Below, one piece after another: positions 24,199 to 36,345 of a stretch of DNA of 64,000 nt (positions are counted from its first letter, which is position 1; the number at the start of each line of letters is the position of its first letter). Both the position numbers and the translations under genes were made by a program. Source of the stretch: Ricinus communis (taxonomy: Eukaryota; Streptophyta; Magnoliopsida; Malpighiales; Euphorbiaceae). The notes under the pieces are model-generated. The model was not told the DNA's origin. It searched no databases and saw only the letters and a list, made by a program, of their open reading frames with translations. The DNA lies in assembly GCF_019578655.1 (NCBI RefSeq), contig NC_063258.1:7051283-7115282 (forward strand). The letters run 5' to 3'.

Positions 24199-26026
24199 TG
24201 TAACACCCTTAGTTGTAATAATAATAATTATGTATATAAATATATATATATATATATATTTAAAAAAAAAATAAAAAATAAAAATAAAAATCTCTTTTTT
24301 TCCCTCCCCTCCTCCTTTCCTTCCTCCCTTCCTTCTCCCTCTCCCAGCTGACCGCCTTTCTCCCCCGCACCGCCTCATTGCCACCAAGCTCCGCTCGCCA
24401 GTTTGCCTTCCTCCTCCTTCCTTTCGCACGACACCGACGAAGGACAAAGAGGCTGCCATCGCCGATTCCGCCTCTATGGCGTCCTTTCCGCAAACCGACA
24501 CGGAATCGGACTCCCCATCCCTAAAAACCGGAAGCAACCCTCCGTCGGAAAATCCTTGCCGGCCTTGGGAAGTGTCGCGTGAGCGTGACTTTCCGGCCCC
24601 GATCCGCCGCCTTCCCAGGCCACATACAATTATAGAATGTAACACCCTTAGTTGTAATAATAATAATTATATATATAAATATATATATATATATATTTAA
24701 AAAAATAAAAAAAAAAATTTTCACAGAATCCTCGAGTCCAATTTAATTCTAGGCGGTCGACCTTAGGGTCTAAGTTTAGGAAAATTTTTCGAATGTCTAT
24801 TAATTGTATGTCTTTTGTTATTAGATAATTCAGCCTTCCCGCCAGCTCCACCCGAGGGCGTAGGAGCGGATCGCGAACGCTGCTAGATCGTTGAGTTAAA
24901 GTCATTTAATCATTGCACTATTGCTAAGTCCGATTTAATATGCTATTTTGAAAGTTCATGCATAATATGATTATTAGTATCGTAAAATAAATGATTTCAC
25001 TTGATTATTAATATTTGAAATAATATAAATACTATTATTAGTATGTTATAATAAGATAAACGTTATTATTTTTCCCTCACAAATTTCACTGTTTTACCTT
25101 AAATCTTTAATCTTTATTTCCGATATGTGTTGGTTGAGTTCATCGGATAATAATATTTATTATATGTGATGATTGCAAATTGGGAAATGTGGCTTGTAGA
25201 ACATGCCACTTTGATGGGTTACATCGTGGACCGCGTCGCACCGGTAATGATCATGGATATAAGGTTATTATGAATTTATGCATACTGATCGAGCTTGCTC
25301 TGGGCTGAGTTCGATTGATTACTTGAGTTAAGGTCCCCGATCGAGCAATGCTCTCTGGTAGGCTTATTTGGAATTCAAGTGTTCAGCCGGAGGTAAGGAC
25401 CCTGATCGAGCTTGCTCTCCGGGGCGAGACTGTTGGATTAAGAATAGAAAGGCTACTAGAATTTGGGGTTTAGGGTTCTCTAGAGCCACTCGTCCCGAAT
25501 AGAAAAGAAACAAAGATATTTTTATTTATTTATTTATTTACTTATTTATTTCATTATGATATGATGACATCATGATTTCTGTTTATGTTCGGGGGTTTGA
25601 TATATGGATTCGAATAATTAATATTTCCTGTGAAGACTGCAATAGTCTCTAGATTAATTGATTTTATCTCACTCTCAAGACTGACAGTCTCAGTTGTAAT
25701 TTTTTTCAGGTGATAGTTAAAGACCTTCGCCATCGCACATTCGACAATTGGCTTCTTCTTCTTGGACTTTTGTAATTAACTTGTACTTATATACTTGTCA
25801 TTTTTACTCTAGAGAATCCGCAGTAGGAAATTTTAAAATTTATATAACTATTTTGACTCCTGTTGGTAGTATGATGATGTATTATGCAAGACAATTATGA
25901 CTACTTTATATTTGGTTAATTGTATATATGGATTTGCGGGTTGGTAAGGCTTACTACGGGTTTCGGTGGCCTTAAGCCTACCCATTCCCTAGTGCCGGTC
26001 ACGGGCCCCCAAGGTGGGTCGTGACA
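24199..26026 (+). repeat. E1 3' LTR with duplicated 5' end
   Basis: The LTR runs from TGTAACACCC to gtcgtgaca (1828 bp). Its beginning is present twice: at 24199 and again at 24638, each followed by taataataataatta and an AT/A-rich tract and each preceded by tagaa. The first copy continues into a pyrimidine-rich then GC-rich stretch (24295-24620) that matches E2's LTR at about 36300-35940 on the minus strand. The second copy jumps instead to cctcgagtccaatttaattc (about 24731), which in E2 lies near 35545. So an LTR-start fragment is inserted or duplicated, with loss of the middle. ORFs in the GC-rich part are not genes. Confidence 0.85.
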
Positions 26027-29000
26027 GCTGTTTTCTCATATTAAATAATTTACCCGTTCTACGAGGCTATTTTCTTAGACTCATAATTAGACTAATTTTA
26101 CGGGGTTGTTTTCTCAGATTCATAAATATACATATTTTACGGGTTTTTATTCTTATATTGACAAATATACCACTTTTACGGGGTCATTTTCTCATATTAA
26201 ATTTTAGCACTATCATGGGGTTTTTTTTTCTCAAATTCATAAATATATACGTTTTACGGGGTTATCTTCTTATGTTGACAAATATATCCCATTTACGGAG
26301 TTGTTTTCTCATATTATAACATTAACCCATTTAAGGGGTTGTTTTCTCATACTCACAAATATACCAAAATTACGGGGTTATTTTTTCCGATGGATAAATA
26401 TCCCCGTATTACGGGGTTGTTTTCTCATATTAAAAAATTTACTCCTTCTACGAGGCTGTTTTCTCAGACTCACAACTACAGTACTTTTACGGGGTTATTT
26501 TCTCAGGTTCATACATATACAGGTTTTACGGGTTATTTTCTTATATTAATAAATATACCACTTTTACGGGGTCGTTTTCTCATCTTAAGTTATTAGTGCT
26601 ACTATGGGGTTGTTTACTCAAATTCATAAATATACACATTTTAGGGGTTATTTTCTTATATAAAAAAATATAACCCTTTACGGGGTTGTTTTCTCATATT
26701 ATAAAATTAACCCTTGTAAGTGGTTGTTTTTCATACTCATAAATATACCAAAATTACGGGGTTATTTTCTCAAGTTGATAAATATTCTCGTATTACGGGA
26801 TTTGTTTCTAATATTTATAAATATATCCCCTTACGGTTGTTTTCTCATATTAAAAAATTTACCCCTTCTACAAGGTTGTTTTCTCAAAATCATAAATATA
26901 CACATTTTAGTGGGTTATTTTCTTATATCGACAAATACACCCCTTTTATGGGATTGTTTTCTCATATTATAAATTAACCCATTTAAGGGGTTGTTTTCTC
27001 ATACTCACGGGGTTATTTTCTCTGATCAATAAATATCCCCGTATTACAGGGTTGTTTTCTTATATTAAAATTTTTTACCTTCTACGAGGCGATTTACTAA
27101 GACTCGCAATTACAATACTTTTACGGGGTTGTCTTTTCAGATTTTTAAATATACACGTTTTACTAGGTTATTTTCTTATATTGATAAATATACCACTTTT
27201 ACGGGGTCGTTTTCTCATATTAAATTATTAGCACTATTATGGGGTTGTTTTCTCAAATTCATAAATATACACGTTTTACGGGATTATTTTTTATATCAAC
27301 AAATATACCCCTTTTACGGGGTTGTTTTCTCATATTATAAAATTAACCCATTTAAGGTGTTGTTTTTCATACTCGCAAATATACCAAAATTACGGGGTTA
27401 TTTCCCTACATTATAAATATCCCCGTATATACGAGGTTGTTTTGTCATATTAAATAATTTACCCCTTCTACGAGGTTATTTTCTCATATTAAAAAGTTTA
27501 TCCATTCTACGAGGCTGTTTTGTCAGACTCGCAATTACACTACTTTTACAAGATTGTTTTCTTATATTCATAAATATACACGTTCTATGGAGTTATTTTC
27601 TTATATTGATAAATATACCACTTTTACGTGATCATTTTCTCATACTAAATTATTAGGATTATTCTGGTATTATTTTCTCAAATTCATAAATATACACATT
27701 TTACGTGTTTATTTTCTTATGTTGACAAATATACCTCTTTTATGGGGTTGTTTTCTCATATTAAAAATTAAACCATTTAAGGGGTTGTATTCTTATACTC
27801 ATAAATATATCAAAATTACGGGGTTATTTTCTTCGATTGATAAATATCCCCGTATTACGAGATTTTTCTAATATTTATAAATATACCCCACTTTTACGGA
27901 GTTATTTTCTCAGATTCATAAATAAATAAGTTTTACGGGATTATTTTCTTATATTGAGAAATATACCACTTTTACGAGTCGTTTTCTCATATTAAATTAT
28001 TAGAACTATTATGGGGTTGTTCTGTCAAGTTCATAAATATACAAGTTTTACAGGGTTATTTTCTTACATCGACAAATATACTCCTTTTATGGTGTTATTT
28101 TATCATATTATAAAATTAACCCGTTTAAGGGGTTGCTTTCTCATACTCACAAATATACTAAAATTATGGAGTTATTTTCTCCGGTTGATAAATATCCTCG
28201 TATTACGGGGTTGTTTTCTCATATTAAAAAATTTACCCCTTCTACTAGGCTGTTTTATTATATTAATAAATTCACCCCTTCTGCGAGGCTGTTTTCTTAT
28301 ACTCACAATTACATTACCTTTAAAAAATTAACCCATTCTACGAGACTGTTTTCTCAGGCTCGAAATTACACTACTTTTACGGGGTTGTTTTCTCATATTC
28401 ATAAATATAGACGTTTTACGGGTTTATTTTCTTATTTTGATAAATATATCCCTATAACGGGGTCATTTTCTTATATTGACTAATATACCCCTTTTACGGG
28501 GTTGTTTTCTCATATTATAAAATTAATCCATTTAAGGGGTTGTTTTCTCATACTCACAAATATAACAAAATTACGAGATTATTTTCTGATTGATAAATAT
28601 CTCCGTATTACGGGGTTGTTTTCTCATATTAAAAAAATATACCGTTCTAGTAGGCTCTTTCCTTAGAGTCACAATTACATTACTTTTACGGTGTTGTTTT
28701 CCGAGATTCATAAATATACACACTTTACGGAGTTGTTTTCTTATATTGATAAATATACCACTTTTATGGATCATTTCTCATACTAAATATTAGCAGTATT
28801 ATGGTATTGTTTTCTCAAATTCATAAATTTACACGTTTTACGAGGTTATTTCTTATATTGACAAATATACCCCTTTTACAGGGTTGTTTTCTCATATTAT
28901 AAAATTAACCTATTTAAGGGGTTGTTTTCTCATACTCACAAATATACCAAAATTACGGAATTATTTTCTCCGGTTGATAAATATCCTCGTATTACGGGGT

Positions 29001-31239
29001 AGTTTTCTCATATTAAAAAATTTATCCCTTCTACGAGACTGTTTTATCATATTAATAAATTCACCCCTTCTGTGAGGCTATTTTCTTATACTCGCAATTA
29101 CATTACCTTTACCGGGTTATTTTCTCAGATTCATAAATATACATGTTTTACAGAGTTATTCCTTATATTGACAAATATACCCATTTTACGAGGTTGTTTT
29201 CTCATATTATAAAATTAGCCTATTTAAGGGATTGTTTTCTCATACTCACAAATATACCAAAATTACGTGGTTATTTTCTCCGATTGATAAATATCCCCGT
29301 ATTACGGAGCTGTTTTCTCATATTAAAAAATTTACACCTTCTACGAGGTAGTTTTCTCAGACTCGCAATTACAATATTTTTACGGGGTTGTTTTTTCGGA
29401 TTCATAGATATACACGTTTTACGGGATTATTTTCTTATATTGAGAAATATATCAGTTTTACTGGATCGTTTTATCATATTAAATTATTAGCACTATTATG
29501 GGGTTGTTTCTCAAATTCATAAATATATACATTTTACAGAATTATTTTCTTATATCGACAAATATCCCCCTTTTACGGGGTTGTTTTCTCATATTATAAA
29601 ATTAACACATTTAAGGTGTTGTCTTCTTATGTTAACAAATACACCAAAATTACGGGGTTATTTCTCCAATTGATAAATATCCCCGTAATATGGGGTTGTT
29701 TTCTCATATTAAAAATTTACCCCTTCTACGAGGTTATTTTCTCATTTTAAAAAATTTATCCGTTCTACGAGGCTGTTTTCTCAAACTCACAATTACACTA
29801 CTTTGACGGAGTTGTTTTTTTATATTCATAAATATACATGTTCTACGAGTTGTTTTCTTATATTGATAAATATACCACTTTTATGTAATCGTTTTCTCAT
29901 ACTAAATTATTAGCACTACTCTGGTATTATTTTCTCAAATTCATAAATATACATGTTCTTACGAGGTTATTTTCTTATATCGACAAATATACCTCTTTTA
30001 CGGGGTTGTTTTCTCATATTAAAAATTAACTTATTTAAGGGGTTGTCTTCTTATACTCACAAATATACCAAAATTACAGGGTTATTTTCTCCAATTGATA
30101 AATATCCCATAATACGAGGTTGTTTTCTCATATTAGAAAATTTACCCCTTCTACGAGGCTGTTTTCTCAGACTCACAACTACACTATTTTAACAGGGTTA
30201 TTTTCTTATATTGATCAATATACCACTTTTACAGGGTCATTTTCTCATACTAAATTTTTAGCACTATTATGGTGTTGTTATGTCAAATTCATAAATATTA
30301 CGAGGTTATTTTCTTATATTGACAAATATACCCTTTTTACGGGGTTGTTTTCTCATATTATAAAATTAACCCAATCAAGGGGTTGTTTTCTCATACTTAC
30401 AAATATACTAAAATTACGGGGTTATTTTCTCTGATATATAAATATCCCCGTATTACGGGATTTTTGTCTAATAGTTATAAATATACCCCACTTACGGGGT
30501 TGTTTTCTCATATTAAAAAATTTAACCCTTCTATGAGGTTGTTTTCGGAGACTCGTGATTGCACTACTTTTACGGAGTTGTTTTCTCAGATTCATAAATA
30601 TACAAGTTTTACAAGGTTAATTTCTTGGATTGAGAAATGTACCGCTTTTATGGGGTCGTTTTCTCATATTAAATTATTAGAACTATTATGGGGTTGTTCT
30701 GTCAAGTTCATGAATGTACAAGTTTTACGAGGTTATTTTCTTATATGGACAAATATACTCCTTTTACGGATTTATTTTATCATATTGTAAAATTAACATT
30801 TAAGGGTTGTTTTCTCATACTCACAAATATACCAAAATTACGGGGTTATTTTCACCGATTTATAAGTATCCCCATATTACGGGGTTGTTTTCTAATATTT
30901 ATAAATATACCCCTCTTACGGGGTTATTTTCTCATATTAAAGAATTTACCCCTTCTACGAGGTCGTTTTCTCAGACTTGAAATTACACTACTTTTACGGG
31001 GTTGTGTTCTCATATTCGTAAATATATATGTTTTACGGAGTTATTTTCTTATATTGATAACTGTACCACTTTTACGGGGTTATTTTCTTATATTGACAAA
31101 TATACCCCTTTTACGGGGTTTTCTCTCATATTATAAAATTAACCCATTTAAGGAGTTATTTTCCATACTCATAAATATACCAAAATTATGGGGTTAATTT
31201 CTCCAATTGGAAAATATCTCCGTATTACGGGGTTGTTTG
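26027..31239 (+). repeat. Satellite array 2, block b
   Basis: Same family, strand and HOR order as block a. A distinctive doublet, ttattatattaataaattca followed by a monomer ending in acattacctttaaa, occurs near 28250-28320. Its near-copy is near 29040-29110, about 790 bp away, or roughly two short HOR units. The block ends with ggttgtttg at 31239 where E2 begins. Confidence 0.95.
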
Positions 31240-32062
31240 TGTCACGACCCACTTTGGGGGCCCGTGACCGGCACTAGGGAATGGGTAGGCTTAAGGCCAC
31301 CGAAACCCGTAGTAAGCCTTACCAACCCGCAAATCCACATATACAATTAACCAAATATAAAGTAGTCATAATTGTCTTGCATAATAAATCACCATACTAC
31401 CAACAGGAGTCAGAATAGTTATATAAATTTTAGAATTTCCTACTGCGGATACTCTAGAGTAAAAATGACAAGTATAGAAGTACAAGATAATTACAAAGTC
31501 CGAAGAATAAGAAGTCGAACTGTCGAATGTGCGATGGCGAAGGTCTTTAACTATCACCTGAAAGAAAAATTACAACTGAGACTGTCAGTCTCGAGAGTGA
31601 GTCAAAATCAAATAATCTAAGGACTATTGCAACCTTCACATGATATATTAGTTATTCAGAACAATATACCAATTTCTGAATATAATTGCAATCATAATAT
31701 ATAATCATACACCATAGTAAAAAAATGATAAAAGAAGAGAGTGTAAATAAATAAAGACATTTTTACTTTCACGAGACGTGTGGCTAAGTAGAACCCTAAC
31801 CCCAAATTCTAACAGCCATTTTGGCTCTCTTAATCCAAATAAGACGCGCCCGAGAGCGATGCTCGACCGGGGACCTTACCTCCGGTCAGTCACTTAAGTA
31901 TCCAAATAAGAAATCTAGTAGCCATTCGGCTCTCTTAATCCAATAAGATCGCGCCCCGAGAGCAATGCTCGACCGGGGACCTTACCTCGGTCTGTCACTT
32001 AAAATATCCAAATAAGAAATCTAGTAGCCATTCGGCTCTCTTAATCCAATAAGACTGGCGCC
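31240..32062 (-). repeat. E2 LTR, 3' part, with ~106-bp tandem repeats
   Basis: It ends (minus strand) in ccctagtgccggtcacggg and gtcgtgaca, as in E1. At 31823-32062 a module of about 106 bp is repeated twice plus a partial third copy (ggctctcttaatcc at 31823, 31928 and 32034). Each holds a gagcaatgctcgaccggggacc-like stretch. The insert joins the LTR at gatcgggcgcc, sharing GGG with the RT sequence. Confidence 0.88.
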
Positions 32063-32688
32063 CGATCGTAGATCAATCTTGGAGAAATACACGCTCCGAA
32101 GGCCGATCGAATAGGTCATCGATGCGAGGGAAGCGGATCTGGGATACGAATCGTCGCCTTATTGATTCTGCGTGTCGATGCGAGACGCAAGGTACCATCC
32201 TTCTTCTTTGAGCGAGCAGGCGCACCCCAAGGAGACGTACCAGGTCTAATGAAACCCTTATCTAGGAGGTCTTGCAACTGCTCCTTTAGCTCTCTTAACT
32301 CGGCCGGTGCCATTCGATAGGGCGGCAAAGAAATAGGTGTTGTACCCGGTATCACGTCGATACAGAATTCTATCTCTCTATTGGGCGGCAATCCAGGTAG
32401 TTCTTCTGGAAACACATCAGGAAACTCGCAAACCACTGGAACGTCTTCGACGCAACCTTTCCTTGCAGAGGTATCCCTAACCAAAGCCAAATATCCCTGA
32501 CATCCACGGCGAAGCATCCACCTAGCTGCAATCGCTGACACGAGGTTCGAGGGAGAAGGTATCTGCTCACCTTTAAAATAGAACTCTGAGTCTCCAGGAA
32601 TTCGAAAAGTCACTTGTTTCTCCCTGCAGTCCAACATGGCGAAATGCATAGCTAACCAATCCATTCCCAATATCACATCAAAATCCAT
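32062..32688 (-). pseudogene. pol: E2 protease C-terminus and reverse transcriptase N-terminal half
   Basis: The minus-strand frame reads VILGMDWLA (protease end), then [30 protein letters not shown] and SPWGAP of the RT entry. It degrades by indels after GTLRL near 32190. Homology to E1 continues at the DNA level through motif A (aagattgat, Asp retained) and stops at cgatcggg (32061-32068), where LTR sequence begins. The remaining half of RT lies upstream at 34510-35001. Confidence 0.85.
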
Positions 32689-32776
32689 TACATCTAAAAA
32701 GAATTAGGTCGTAACCAAATCTCATCCCTCAGAGACACCGGACACGACGGATACACGACATCGGGCCTCTAAGGCC

Positions 32777-33295
32777 TTACTTAGGCGTAGGTGGCCGACC
32801 GAATTGAAGCCTAGCAATTTGGACATCCAATCTTAAGGCAAAACTAGGCGATACGAAAGAATGGGTAGCCCTAGGGTCTAACAAAACTCTAGCCTCAGAA
32901 TGACAAACAAGAATAGTACCTAACACCACAGCATTTGAGGCTCGCGCATCTTGAGGAGTAAGGGTAAACACTCTAGCTTGCCCCCGGCCTGACTGTTGAG
33001 ACCCTGAAGCTCGACCTTGAACCCTGCCCCCAGACCGGCCTCCTGAAGATCTACCTCCAAAACTACGGCCCTGCTGGCCAACAAACTGAGATCCATCTTG
33101 AAAATGTCCCGGGGTTGCAGGAAAAGCTGGTCGGGTCGCACTCAATGGACGAGCCTTGGAAAAGTCGGTTTGATCGAAATAGCAAGGACACTCTCGAGCC
33201 ATATGTCCCATCTCACCACACCTAAAACAGGCTCCACTGGATGTTAGGCACGGTTCTGATGTGACCTGCCACACATCGACAAGTCTTGGCCCCAA
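32777..33295 (-). pseudogene. E2 zinc knuckle and protease N-terminus
   Basis: A continuous minus-strand frame contains the CCHC knuckle CFRCGEMGHMAREC (33188-33229) and a Gly/Arg/Ser-rich spacer. The protease active-site region follows, with Asp at 32876-32878 in LLDPRATHSF. E1 has LLDPG at that point, so the glycine after the proline is arginine here, probably damaging the active-site loop. The frame ends near 32777 before the VILGMDWL part. Confidence 0.82.
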
Positions 33296-33541
33296 GTGGG
33301 CTGCTGTGCTTTGAACTCCTTGCTACCATGAGCCTGACCAGTCCGAATCCTCGACTACTCCTCCGATTACGCCTACCCTTTCTGTGGATGCGGTGACTTC
33401 TCTGCATGGCCTGCTGGTCGGTACCTCTAGAGTAACTTCCACTACCATAGTACGGCACGACAGGCTACGCACTGGACTGACCCTCAACCCTTGTTTTCTT
33501 CTTCCTACAATCGTCAGTCCCTTGACTAAACCCTCGTAGCG

Positions 33542-34336
33542 TCATCTCCATCGCCTCGCCATGTCGGTAACTTCTAGGAAGCTGCTCCTCCTAGATTGAA
33601 CCAAGGAAACAAACTCGGGCGAGCCACGAAATGTATTCTTTGTTCTTACGCTCCTCAGTCCCAGCGTATAAGGTGCATACCTACTCAAATTTGAACAAAT
33701 TGCACCGGTGTATTCAGCCACGGATGATTCTCCCTTAACTAACCTTTCAAACCTCTCCTGTACTCCCGCCTTGAAAGGGATGAAGTACTCTTCGAATCTA
33801 TCTCCGAATTGCCTCCACGACAACCCATCCAGAAAGGGGCGGATATAATCTCTAAACCACTGGGATGCTATTCCCTTCAAGGAAAACCCGGCCATCTCGA
33901 TGGTCCTCCTGTCAGAACAGTGCAAATCAGACGCCCTCTTTTCAACCTCATCCAAAAAGTCCAGAGGGTCTCCAGCTGTCCCATCAAACTCCACAGGTCT
34001 TAACTTGGTATACTCAGACATAGGGACATCATCCGGATTCTTGATCTGGGACCCACTATACGACTTCTGCACCACTCGAAACTGCTGCTGCTGGAAGACT
34101 AGCAACTGCTCTAAGGCCCTCTGCATCCCAGTCATACTGGACACAAAAGCCTCCACTGGAATTTCACCAGCACCATGTACCTCCTGAGCCTCGCCCTGAT
34201 CTGGTTGGGCAGCTGCTCGAGGCCTACCTCGCCTTATGGTACCATGGGCTGGGTCCGGAGGAGCCGTCTGAGTAGAAAACTCATCTTCGCCTTCCTGGGC
34301 CGATGCTACAGCTGTAGTCGCTTGGGTTCTCGGCAT
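33542..34336 (-). pseudogene. gag: E2 gag N-terminal/capsid region
   Basis: The minus-strand ATG is at 34336 (MPRTQATTAVASAQEGEDEF). An open frame of about 265 codons covers the acidic/proline-rich N-terminus and a capsid region with SQWFRDYIRPFLDGLSW and EEYFIPF. It is longer than the open part in E1. The frame is lost near 33542 and the link to the zinc knuckle at 33229 is frame-broken (33300-33540). Confidence 0.85.
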
Positions 34337-34499
34337 TGGCAAGAGCTGAAAATGAACAACAAGTTATTAACCCAACAGACTCTCTAACGTATAGCGCAGA
34401 TACTAGAATCAATAAAACATGCAAGGACAGACTCAATTTTTCCTAGTTCCCGCAGTAGTTTAGAAAGCTAACCTAGGTCGAAGGAAAAACTAAACCTAA

Positions 34500-34512
34500 G
34501 CTCTGATACCAA
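34500..34512 (-). promoter_or_regulatory. E2 primer-binding site, fused to RT sequence
   Basis: The minus strand reads TTGGTATCAGAGC, the initiator tRNA-Met complement. It is preceded not by an LTR end but by RT sequence (gcgcctttgactaag). The two share aagttg at the join (34510-34515), so the LTR end is missing at this point. Confidence 0.9.
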
Positions 34513-35001
34513 CTTAGTCAAAGGCGCTGCTATCCTCGAAAAGTCTTGCACAAATCGACGGTAGTAGCCTGCCAACCCTAGAAAGCTACGCACTTCAATC
34601 ACTGAAGTTGGCCTCTGCCATTCGGTCACTGCCTCCACTTTCTTAGGGTCCACTTGAATACCCTCTTTAGACACTATGTGCCCTAGAAAAGCAACGCTTT
34701 CCAACCAGAACTCGCACTTAGAGAACTTAGCGTACAATTGATGTTCCCTTAAAGTCTGAAGTACTATCCTCAAGTGCCACGCGTGCTCCTCTTCGCTTTT
34801 GGAATAAACCAAGATATCATCAATGAATACGATGACAAAACGATCCAGAAATTCCTTGAACACTTGATTCATCAAATCCATAAAAGCCGCCGGGGCATTA
34901 GTGAGTCCAAACGACATCACCAGAAACTCATAATGCCCATAACGAGTCCTGAATGCCGTCTTTGGCACATCTTCACCACAGATCCTTAACTGGTGATACC
35001 C
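34510..35001 (-). pseudogene. pol: E2 reverse transcriptase C-terminal half, displaced upstream of gag
   Basis: The minus-strand frame reads [20 protein letters not shown], then the catalytic FIDDILVYS, then [12 protein letters not shown], ending in IAAPLTKL where it runs into the primer-binding site. It begins at ggtatcaccag, exactly where the N-terminal half at 32062 stops. No RNase H follows. The piece therefore sits before gag instead of after the RT N-terminal half. Confidence 0.9.
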
Positions 35002-36345
35002 ATAAATATCTTATTACATGTCCATGATCATTACCGGTGCGCACGCGGTCCTGATGTAACCCATCAGGCGGCATGTTCTACAAGCCACATTTCCCAATTT
35101 GCAATCATCACAAATAATAAATATCATTATCTGATGAACTCATCCAACACATATCGAAATAAAGATTAAAGATTTAAGATAAAACAACGTGCAATTTGTG
35201 AGGAGAAAAATAATAACGTTTGTCTTATTATAACATACTAATAATAATATTTATATTATTTCAAATATTAATAATCAAGTGAAATCATTTATTTTGCGAT
35301 ACTAATAATCATATTAAGCACAAATTCTAAATAGCATATTAAAATCGGACTAGCAATAGCGCAAAGATTAAATGACTTTAACTCACAGATTTGATCGTTG
35401 CCGCAGTCGCTCCCTACGCCTCGGGTGGAGCTGGCGGGGAAGGCTGAATTATCTAATAACAAAAGACATAGAATTAATAGACATTCAAAAATTCTTCCTA
35501 AACTTAGACCCTAAGGTCAACTGCCTAGAATTAAATTGGACTCGAGGATTACGAAATTTGATGAACCTCCTGAAGTCGGATATTTACCCCTCAAAAGCGG
35601 GTCCAGGGACTGCCAAAACATATCAAACATGCTCGGAATTTAATAACGGGGCAAGACCACAAGGCGCATTAATATTTTCCGACTCCAAAACACCACAATC
35701 CAAACAATTTAATTCGATTTATTTTTAAACTACCCAACATGAAGCAATTAATAGCCTCAATAACATTCTAATATTATAACAAAATTTTTCAGAGTCTAAT
35801 AAAATTATACCGAGTTAAAATTAAAATATTCAGCAAGGCCCGGTAAAACACCGGGGTCGGATCCCCGCCAATAGAGTTCGGAATTCCGTCCGAAGCCCTC
35901 TGCCAAGCTCGAGTTGCGGAGAGTCCCACAAGAGTTTTGGCTGTGGGTGGCGGAGGCGGATCGGGGCGGAAAGTCGCTGCTCACGCCGACACTTTCCAAG
36001 GTACCGGCCGCAAGGATTTTCCGACGAAGGAGGGTTGCTTCCGGGTTTTGGGATGGGGGCCGGCGGAGGCCGAATCGACGATGGAAGCCTTCGCTCGGTC
36101 GCCGTGCGCGGAAAAGGAAGGAGGAGGAAGCGGCTGTGACGAATCCGGGCGTGGCGGCAAGACGAGGCACGGGGAGAAGGCAGTCGGCAGGGAGAGAGGA
36201 GAAGGAGAAAGCAAATGATCGACATAGGGGAGTGAAGGGAAGGAAGGGAGGAAGCAAAAGGAGGAGGGGGAGGGGAAAAGGAGAGATTTTTTTTTTAAAT
36301 ATATATATATATATAATTATTATTATTACAACTAAGGGTGTTACA
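35001..36345 (-). repeat. E2 LTR, 5' part
   Basis: The minus strand starts TGTAACACCC with taataataataatt, then an AT/A tract, a pyrimidine-rich and GC-rich stretch (about 36290-35900), and cctcgagtccaatttaattc (about 35545). It continues to gatcatggacatg near 35020, matching E1's 3' LTR. It breaks at ttatgg|gtatcacc into RT sequence. Plus- and minus-strand ORFs at 35800-36360 are low-complexity LTR sequence. Confidence 0.88.

Larger units (their letters stand above)
17490..26026 (+). mobile_element. E1: near-complete Tekay/Del-type Ty3/gypsy retrotransposon with chimeric 5' LTR
   Basis: Order is 5' LTR (17490-19193), initiator-Met primer-binding site, gag, protease, reverse transcriptase, RNase H, integrase with chromodomain, polypurine tract, and 3' LTR (24199-26026). 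The family assignment rests on PR-RT-RH-IN order, the GPF motif and the C-terminal chromodomain, plus long LTRs. The element cannot be autonomous as read: gag, PR and IN contain frameshifts, and there is a stop near 23648. The flanks do not match (left tgttt, right gctgt), so no TSD survives. This agrees with the 5' LTR being a fusion of two LTR families. The right LTR ends with gtcgtgaca directly against satellite. Confidence 0.95.
31240..36345 (-). mobile_element. E2: Tekay/Del-type element, LTR carrying a circularly permuted gag-PR-RT insert
   Basis: The ends are tgtcacgaccc (31240) and gggtgttaca (36345), flanked by a perfect 5-bp TSD gtttg (31235-31239 and 36346-36350). On the minus strand the order is: LTR 5' part (36345 to about 35001), RT C-terminal half (about 35001 to 34510), primer-binding site plus gag, protease and RT N-terminal half (34512 to about 32062), LTR 3' part (about 32062 to 31240). 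The two LTR parts sum to about 2.17 kb, about one LTR. RNase H and integrase are absent. The two RT halves abut exactly if the insert is closed into a circle. Confidence 0.9.

Noticed and set aside
24184..24645. 153-codon minus-strand ORF in a GC-rich stretch as a host exon
   Set aside because: It lies inside the E1 3' LTR. The same stretch is in the E2 LTR with different open frames on both strands; low-complexity pyrimidine-rich DNA.
17490..26026. E1 as a simple full-length insertion
   Set aside because: The flanks do not match and the 5' LTR is of mixed family, so it is the product of a later rearrangement.
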